A stretch of DNA of 34,871 bases from positions 1 through 34,871 of the forward strand of contig JAFSQV010000023.1 of the NCBI GenBank assembly GCA_017446455.1. Direction: 5' to 3'. Numbering within the stretch: the stretch's first letter is position 1; each line of letters opens with the position of its first letter. The notes beneath the pieces were generated by a model. That model worked only from the letters and a program-made list of their open reading frames with translations. It was not told the DNA's origin and did no database searches. The DNA is from Paludibacteraceae bacterium (lineage in GTDB: Bacteria > Bacteroidota > Bacteroidia > Bacteroidales > Paludibacteraceae). Both the position numbers and the translations under genes were made by a program. Below are positions 30,116-34,871 of this stretch, one piece after another.

Positions 30116-32295
30116 CAGAAGGGGTAACCTATCGCGAAGTGGAACGTCATATCATCCTTCCAACACAGGCCGTTCGGCGCAGTACGCCACTGCGTACCTA
30201 AGTCGATGCGGCTCGGGTCGTACAGCTTCACGCCGAAGTCGATACGGAAGATCATCACCGAGAGGTCGAAACGCAGTCCCGCACCGTAGCTCCAAGCGAT
30301 TTGCTTGTAGAAATCCGCGGTGAACACGCCGCCCGGCTGCGAGTCATAGTTATAGATCGTCCATATATTACCGGCATCCGTGAAGGCCGCCAACTCCAGG
30401 AATCTCAGCACCTTAAAACGATACTCGAGGTTCATCTCGAGGTGGATATCGCCCACCTGCAAGTCATACGCCATCCTGTTGCCCGTGTTGCGGAACGTAC
30501 CCGGTCCCAGCGTGCGGGCCTGCCAACCGCGGACACCACTCGCGCCGCCACCGAAATAGCGCTTCTCGAACGGAATAACCTTCGCATTCAGATACGGCAC
30601 CGCCGCACCGAAACCGATATGCGTCACCAGGTGATGCTTCGGCGCAATGATGCCGTGGTAGGTAAAGTTAAAATCGCCTTTCGCATACTGCGCAAAGGGG
30701 ATATGACCGATCACATACGCGCCGTCCTCATTCTTCGGGAAGCGGAATATCTCGCTCAGGGCATACAGGAAGTTACCCGCCGTCTCTACGCGGAGCGCGA
30801 ACTGCAGATAGGAGCGGTTCGGGAAGCGCGGATTGAAGGTCGAGTACGAACCCGTATAACTCCAATCGACGATAAAATGGTCCTCATAGCTGGCCTTCAG
30901 CACCGACGAGCGGTCGATGAACTGGCGCTTGAACGCCTCCGACATCCACGGCACATAGATATAGTTGATATCGACGAGGTTGAACTCGTGCGTCCAGCGG
31001 CTGCCGGGTTTGCGAGGAATCGTGTACGACAGGTTCGCATTCGCGATCGTACGCGTGTACTCGTCCGGGCGTTGCTGGTAGTTATAGCCTATCTCCACCG
31101 CCACATTCGACGGGAAACGCAAGCCCGCATCGGCACGCGCTTCTATCGCCCGTCCGCCGTTAGTGCGCCACTCGTACGAAGCGCGCGCTCCTACCGTCAG
31201 CACTTCCGCACCGTGGAAGATATTCTTGTTGGTATACCGCAGACCTGCTGCGATACCCCAATCTCCGGCACTATACGTGCCTTCCACCTCCGCCGACACG
31301 GAGTTCAGCCTGCTTCGCGAAACCGAGATATTACAGTCCAGCAAGGTGTCCCCCACCGGCGTGAAGACGATATCGACGTATTTCACCGGCGGCAAAGCAT
31401 TCATGCGCGCGTACGTGCGTTCTACTTTCCACTCCGCATACCGCTCACCGGCGCGAATACGGTTCGCGCGACGCAGCGCACTCTTGCGCAAGAACGGATA
31501 GTCCTGCGTATAGTTGACCTCGCGAATCGAATAGCGGGTATTCAGACGCTTCAGTTCCGCCGAATCCAACTGCGACACGTACGGCGCCATATGCAACCGA
31601 ATATCCACTTGATGGGAACCTAACGCGCTATCGGCCGTGTATTCCAGAAGCGACTTCTCAAAATAGTAATACCCCTGATTGCGCATCGCACTGGTGATAC
31701 GCTCGCGTTCCTCGTCCAGCGTCGCCGTAGAGAATTGCTCGCCCGAATGCACCTTTCGCCGCTCATTCTGCGCGATCTCCGCCAGTTCCGGAATAGGGAT
31801 ATCCACCTCGTAGTTCCGCACATAATACGGCTGATGCGCCGTCACCAGGTACGTCACTTCCACCTTCCGCTTCTTAAACCGCAACTGCGTATCTACCTCC
31901 GCATGAAAATAACCCATGTTATTCATCTGCTGCCGTATCTGCTGCATACTCGCTTCTGTCAACTCCTCGTCGTAGATGATCGGCGCTTCACCCATCTTCT
32001 TCGCATTCCGCGCCGCACGGGCACGCGACTTGGTCGTCGTATCCATCGGAGCGGTGTTATACACATGTAGCTGCAGTTTCCAGAACCCGAATATCTCGGT
32101 GTTCTGCTTCTGGCGCACATAGTTACTCAGCGTGCCGGTGGACACATTCTTGTCATCCACGCATTTCACCCGAACTTTGTTCAGCAAGTACTTGTCTTGC
32201 GGCACAAACTTCGTGGCATTACACGACGCTAAGAGCACCGCCAACAGGGCGATACTCAAGCATCGAAAACCATATGTACGGACTGCGCCTAACAT
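30115..32295 (-). CDS. tamL: TamL, lipoprotein-type Omp85 outer-membrane assembly factor
   Basis: This 726-residue protein has a lipoprotein signal with lipobox LASC (Cys25), POTRA-like periplasmic repeats over about residues 35-300 (for example MRNQGYYYFEKSLLEYTAD), and a C-terminal 16-strand Omp85 barrel with the lid-lock motif VRGW in GGGASGVRGWQARTLGPG. The acylated N-terminus distinguishes Bacteroidota TamL from TamA of Proteobacteria. It is expected to assist insertion of outer-membrane proteins, with a TamB partner that is not in this window. The promoter's -7 box ends only ten bases before the ATG, so the leader is very short. It heads the operon tamL-rnhB-sppA-lpxK-msbA-mnmA. Confidence 0.9.
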   Translation of the reverse strand: MLGAVRTYGFRCLSIALLAVLLASCNATKFVPQDKYLLNKVRVKCVDDKNVSTGTLSNYVRQKQNTEIFGFWKLQLHVYNTAPMDTTTKSRARAARNAKKMGEAPIIYDEELTEASMQQIRQQMNNMGYFHAEVDTQLRFKKRKVEVTYLVTAHQPYYVRNYEVDIPIPELAEIAQNERRKVHSGEQFSTATLDEERERITSAMRNQGYYYFEKSLLEYTADSALGSHQVDIRLHMAPYVSQLDSAELKRLNTRYSIREVNYTQDYPFLRKSALRRANRIRAGERYAEWKVERTYARMNALPPVKYVDIVFTPVGDTLLDCNISVSRSRLNSVSAEVEGTYSAGDWGIAAGLRYTNKNIFHGAEVLTVGARASYEWRTNGGRAIEARADAGLRFPSNVAVEIGYNYQQRPDEYTRTIANANLSYTIPRKPGSRWTHEFNLVDINYIYVPWMSEAFKRQFIDRSSVLKASYEDHFIVDWSYTGSYSTFNPRFPNRSYLQFALRVETAGNFLYALSEIFRFPKNEDGAYVIGHIPFAQYAKGDFNFTYHGIIAPKHHLVTHIGFGAAVPYLNAKVIPFEKRYFGGGASGVRGWQARTLGPGTFRNTGNRMAYDLQVGDIHLEMNLEYRFKVLRFLELAAFTDAGNIWTIYNYDSQPGGVFTADFYKQIAWSYGAGLRFDLSVMIFRIDFGVKLYDPSRIDLGTQWRTAPNGLCWKDDMTFHFAIGYPF

Positions 32296-32305
32296 AATGA
32301 GCGTG

Positions 32306-32330
32306 CAAAATTAGTCAAAAATTTTGATAT
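32306..32330 (-). promoter_or_regulatory. Promoter of the tamL operon
   Basis: Minus-strand -7 box TAATTTTG at 32306-32313. Only ten bases separate it from the ATG at 32295, so the mRNA is nearly leaderless. The region is shared with the divergent trmH-type promoter. Confidence 0.75.
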
Positions 32331-32353
32331 ATCAAAATATTTTTGTACTTTTG
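32330..32353 (+). promoter_or_regulatory. Promoter of the TrmH-type methyltransferase gene
   Basis: -7 box TACTTTTG at 32346-32353 after an AT-rich tract. It excludes the upstream in-frame ATG at 32324 as the start. Confidence 0.75.
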
Positions 32354-32374
32354 TGGCGTTTTTTGAGTGTATCT

Positions 32375-33109
32375 ATGGAAAGAGTCAGCAAAACGCAGAT
32401 CAAACTTGTAAAAAGTTTGCAGCAGAAGAAATACCGCGACGAGGCGGGTCTGTTTGTTGCCGAAGGCGAGAAATGCGTGGAGGAACTGCGGAAAGGCTTC
32501 GAACTCGTACACCTCTATCGCGAGGGCGAGAACGCCACACGCACGGAGATTGAGCAAATGTCCGGTCTGCGCACGCCGCAGGGCGTGATTGGCGTGTTCA
32601 AAAAATCGGAGTACTCAGAAAAATCAGATTATTCCGAAAACTCCGATCTCTTATTGGTACTCGACGGCATCCAAGATCCGGGCAACTTAGGCACCATTAT
32701 TCGCACTTGCGACTGGTTCGGAGTTCGCACCATCCTCTGTTCGCCGGACACCGCTGATTGCTACAATCCGAAGGTTGTACAAGCTACGATGGGCGCTTTA
32801 GCCCGTGTACACGTTCACTACCTCGACCTGCCGTCTTTCCTTAAGAGCACCACCCTGCCCGTCTACGGCACACTCTTGGACGGCCGCGACATGTACGAAG
32901 CGTTAAAGAGTGAAGGAGGGAAAGACCTAAAGAAAGAAGGAATTATCATCATGGGTAATGAAGGAAACGGTATCTCGCAGGCCGTGCGGCCGTTCATCAC
33001 TCGCCCGTTGCGCATTCCTTCTTATCCCAAAGACGCAGAGACTTCGGAGAGCCTCAACGTAGCCATCGCCACCGCGATTGTTTTGGCAGAATTCCGCCGG
33101 CAAGTGTGA
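32375..33109 (+). CDS. TrmH/SpoU family RNA 2'-O-methyltransferase
   Basis: This 244-residue SPOUT methyltransferase uses S-adenosylmethionine to methylate a ribose in rRNA or tRNA. An N-terminal substrate-binding domain (KTQIKLVKSLQQKKYRDEAG) is followed by the knotted catalytic domain with LVLDGIQDPGNLGTIIRT, IIMGNEGNGIS and the final SLNVAIATAIVLAEF. The frame opens at 32324, but the -7 box at 32346-32353 lies inside that extension, so the start is ATG 32375. The linker peptide KSEYSEKSDYSENSD between the two domains is encoded by a nonamer tandem array (32601-32645). An 11-base tandem array follows the stop codon. Divergent from tamL. Confidence 0.92.
   Translation: MERVSKTQIKLVKSLQQKKYRDEAGLFVAEGEKCVEELRKGFELVHLYREGENATRTEIEQMSGLRTPQGVIGVFKKSEYSEKSDYSENSDLLLVLDGIQDPGNLGTIIRTCDWFGVRTILCSPDTADCYNPKVVQATMGALARVHVHYLDLPSFLKSTTLPVYGTLLDGRDMYEALKSEGGKDLKKEGIIIMGNEGNGISQAVRPFITRPLRIPSYPKDAETSESLNVAIATAIVLAEFRRQV
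32601..32645 (+). repeat. Nonamer array ANNANTCNG inside the TrmH-type gene
   Basis: Five 9-base units in frame encode KSEYSEKSDYSENSD in the linker between the two domains. Confidence 0.85.
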
Positions 33110-33110
33110 A

Positions 33111-33154
33111 CGGGGTTAACACGGGGTAATTACGGGGTTAAGTCGGGGGCAATT
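33111..33154 (+). repeat. 11-base tandem array after the TrmH-type gene
   Basis: Four units (CGGGGTTAACA, CGGGGTAATTA, CGGGGTTAAGT, CGGGGGCAATT) begin one base after the stop codon. The rest of the 163-base gap holds the TrpB2 promoter. Confidence 0.88.
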
Positions 33155-33205
33155 CGATATTTGGAACATTTTTTTTCTAAAAAACTCTTTGCCCTCTTGT
33201 TTATT

Positions 33206-33228
33206 TCATTTTTTTGTTGTACCTTTGC
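33206..33228 (+). promoter_or_regulatory. Promoter of the TrpB2 gene
   Basis: -7 box TACCTTTG at 33220-33227 after a seven-T tract. The 23 bases are identical to the endonuclease I promoter on the other strand at 15333-15355. Confidence 0.8.
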
Positions 33229-33272
33229 GGTCGTTTACGTATAAAAGGTACAAAATTTACATTTTTTCTGTT

Positions 33273-34595
33273 ATGAGCAAGCAAAAACGATTTTTATTGG
33301 ACGAGAGCGAACTGCCTCGCCAATGGTATAACATCCAAGCGGACATGATCAACAAGCCGCTGCCGTTACTCAATCCGGCGACGAAAGAACCGCTGACGGC
33401 GGACGATTTAGCGCACATCTTCGCCGCCGAGTGCGCCAAGCAGGAGTTAGACCAAGAGCATGCCTGGATAGATATTCCCGAAGAAGTCTTCGACCGATAT
33501 AAATACTACCGTTCTACACCGCTCGTTCGTGCGTACGCCTTAGAGAAGGCCTTAGGCACACCCGCACATATCTATTTCAAGAACGAGAGTGTAAATCCGC
33601 TGGGTTCGCATAAGATCAACTCCGCCCTGCCGCAATGTTACTATTGCAAGCAGGAAGGTACGACAAACGTCACCACCGAGACAGGTGCCGGACAATGGGG
33701 TGCCGCGCTCAGCTATGCGGCCAAAGCTTTCGGACTCGAGTGCGCAGTCTATCAAGTGAAGATTTCCATGCAGCAGAAACCCTACCGCAGTTCGATCATG
33801 CGCACCTTTGGTGCGACGGTAGAAGGTTCGCCGTCTATGTCCACCCGCGCGGGAAAAGACATCATCACCCGCGATCCGCTGCACCCGGGTTCGCTCGGCA
33901 CCGCTATCTCGGAGGCTGTCGAACTAGCGACCACCACGCCGAACTGCAAATACACGCTCGGTTCGGTAATGAGCCATGTTTCGCTGCACCAGACCGTCAT
34001 TGGTCTCGAAGCCGAGAAACAGATGGCCAAAGCCGGTGAGTATCCCGACATCATCATCGCCTGCTTCGGCGGCGGAAGTAACTTCGGCGGACTCGCCTTC
34101 CCCTTCATGCGCCATACTATTCTCGAAGGCAAGAAAACCGAATATATCGCAGCCGAACCATCCAGTTGCCCGAAACTGACGAAGGGTAAGTTCGAGTACG
34201 ACTTCGGTGACGAAGCCGGCTATACACCCTTACTGCCGATGTATACACTGGGCCACGAGTTCAAACCGGCGAATATCCACGCGGGCGGTCTGCGTTACCA
34301 CGGCGCCGGCACTATTGTCAGCCAACTGCTCAAAGACGGTTACATGCGCGCCGTAGATATCCCACAAACCGAGTCCTTCGCAGCAGGCCTGCTCTTTGCG
34401 CAGACAGAGAGTATCATTCCCGCGCCGGAGAGTTGTCACGCTATCGCCGCTACGATTCGCGAAGCGAAGAAATGCATCGAGACGGGCGAAGAAAAAGTCA
34501 TCCTCTTCAACCTCAGCGGACACGGCCTGATTGATATGACGGCTTACGAGAGTTTCCTCAACGGAGACCTCACCGATCCCGAATTCAAAGGATAA
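33273..34595 (+). CDS. TrpB2-type tryptophan synthase beta-like PLP enzyme
   Basis: This 440-residue PLP enzyme has the Schiff-base Lys114 in NPLGSHKINSALPQ, the catalytic Glu136 in TETGAGQWG and the phosphate-binding loop CFGGGSNFGG. The N-terminal extension (about residues 1-75) and overall length fit the TrpB2 branch, which works without a TrpA partner on indole or related substrates. No other trp gene is nearby, so a stand-alone indole-salvage role is likely. The frame opens at 33189, but the promoter's -7 box (33220-33227) precedes ATG 33273, which I take as the start. A strong terminator follows. Confidence 0.92.
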   Translation: MSKQKRFLLDESELPRQWYNIQADMINKPLPLLNPATKEPLTADDLAHIFAAECAKQELDQEHAWIDIPEEVFDRYKYYRSTPLVRAYALEKALGTPAHIYFKNESVNPLGSHKINSALPQCYYCKQEGTTNVTTETGAGQWGAALSYAAKAFGLECAVYQVKISMQQKPYRSSIMRTFGATVEGSPSMSTRAGKDIITRDPLHPGSLGTAISEAVELATTTPNCKYTLGSVMSHVSLHQTVIGLEAEKQMAKAGEYPDIIIACFGGGSNFGGLAFPFMRHTILEGKKTEYIAAEPSSCPKLTKGKFEYDFGDEAGYTPLLPMYTLGHEFKPANIHAGGLRYHGAGTIVSQLLKDGYMRAVDIPQTESFAAGLLFAQTESIIPAPESCHAIAATIREAKKCIETGEEKVILFNLSGHGLIDMTAYESFLNGDLTDPEFKG

Positions 34596-34600
34596 AAAGC

Positions 34601-34630
34601 AAAAAAGGCTGCCGAGAGGTGGCCTTTTTT
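34601..34630 (+). terminator. Terminator after TrpB2
   Basis: A stem AAAAAAGGCTGCC / GGTGGCCTTTTTT with loop GAGA and a terminal T-run lies five bases after the stop codon; two G-T pairs occur in the stem. Confidence 0.85.
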
Positions 34631-34681
34631 CATGAAAATGCACTTTTTTTGAAAAAAGTTGCCGAAAAATTTGGTCATTTC

Positions 34682-34712
34682 AAAAAAAAGCAGTACTTTT
34701 GCACCCGCTTTT
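34682..34712 (+). promoter_or_regulatory. Promoter of tRNA-Asp
   Basis: An A-tract (34682-34689) is followed by GCAGTACTTTTGCACCCGC. The Bacteroidota -7 box TACTTTTG is at 34694-34701. This 31-base block is identical to the reverse complement of 17486-17516 ahead of tRNA-Lys. Confidence 0.85.
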
Positions 34713-34730
34713 GAGAAAGAGCAACTATCC

Positions 34731-34804
34731 GGTGCGGTAGTTCAGTTGGTTAGAATACCGGCCTGTCACGCCGTAGGTCGCGAGTTCGAGTCTCGTCCGC
34801 ACCG
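34731..34804 (+). tRNA. tRNA-Asp (anticodon GUC)
   Basis: The 74-base cloverleaf has acceptor GGTGCGG/CCGCACC, D-stem GTTC/GAAT, anticodon loop CTGTCAC (GTC), T-stem GCGAG/CTCGT with loop TTCGAGT, and discriminator G; CCA is not encoded. The anticodon stem CCGGC/GCCGT has a C-T mismatch at its outer pair (27-43), where the Escherichia coli gene has C-G. The promoter lies about 20 bases upstream and a bidirectional terminator follows at 34806-34836. Confidence 0.96.
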
Positions 34805-34805
34805 C

Positions 34806-34836
34806 AAAAAGGAGTCACAAACGTGACTCCTTTTTT
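34806..34836. terminator. Bidirectional terminator after tRNA-Asp
   Basis: GGAGTCAC (34811-34818) pairs with GTGACTCC (34823-34830) around AAAC, flanked by A5 and T6, so it can stop transcription from either side. Confidence 0.88.
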
Positions 34837-34871
34837 GTGCGACGGACTTGAATCTCGCGAGTTCTTATCTC

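Noticed and set aside
30301-31623. A 440-codon plus-strand frame opposite tamL
   Set aside because: Antisense shadow with no motifs; tamL has a lipobox and an Omp85 signature.
34839-34871. A tRNA 3' fragment on the minus strand at the window end
   Set aside because: The sequence around ACTTGAATCTCG resembles a T-arm, but the flanking bases do not form a T-stem and the window ends before it can be judged.

Overview
The window reads as a chromosomal segment of a Bacteroidales bacterium (phylum Bacteroidota). The evidence is of several kinds: at least nine promoters carry the phylum's -7 box (TAnnTTTG), start codons lack Shine-Dalgarno sequences, and the genes include a TamL-type lipoprotein Omp85, a DUF4295 ribosome-associated protein beside rpmG and rpmB, a TrpB2 enzyme, and a secreted nuclease with a short sorting-like tail. 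I see no insertion sequence, phage, CRISPR array or integrase. The species cannot be named from this sequence.

Layout. Positions 1-7167 (+) hold a tightly overlapping cell-surface glycan operon: a 5'-truncated GT11 fucosyltransferase, a DUF4254 protein, a GT9 heptosyltransferase-like enzyme, an LPS-kinase-like protein, GT2, two GT4 enzymes and an O-antigen ligase/polymerase. It runs tail to tail, with overlap, into a minus-strand group (7123-13105) of grpE, dnaJ, a GT39-like membrane glycosyltransferase, GtrA and a TonB-receptor-like outer-membrane protein. Next come a secreted endonuclease I, ruvB and a GldA-like ABC ATPase (13246-17102). tRNA-Lys(CUU) follows, behind an unusually long, strongly structured leader (17270-17490).

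Positions 17558-20532 (-) encode a lipid kinase, an AmgK-like sugar kinase, a stand-alone RapZ C-terminal domain and a MurU-like nucleotidyltransferase. This looks like peptidoglycan-sugar salvage with a built-in amino-sugar sensor. Then come DUF4295-rpmG-rpmB (-), SulP and reverse rubrerythrin (+), and a long minus-strand envelope operon read in the order tamL-rnhB-sppA-lpxK-msbA-mnmA. The end of the window holds an rRNA/tRNA methyltransferase, TrpB2 and tRNA-Asp (+).

The most striking feature is not a gene. At least a dozen short tandem arrays with a period of 7 bases, plus a few with periods of 8, 9, 11 or 15, are scattered through intergenic gaps and inside reading frames. The units differ between sites (GGTGAAA, AAATGGT, GATTGGA, GGTGTAG, GTTTAGC, AAATCAT, TATGGTG). 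Inside genes they always lie in the stop-free orientation and add Ser/Pro/Thr/His/Phe-rich peptide segments. At gene junctions they are often in the stop-containing orientation, and at two junctions the same GGTGAAA array carries the GTG start of the next gene. A second notable object is the multi-hairpin leader between a tRNA-type promoter and tRNA-Lys.
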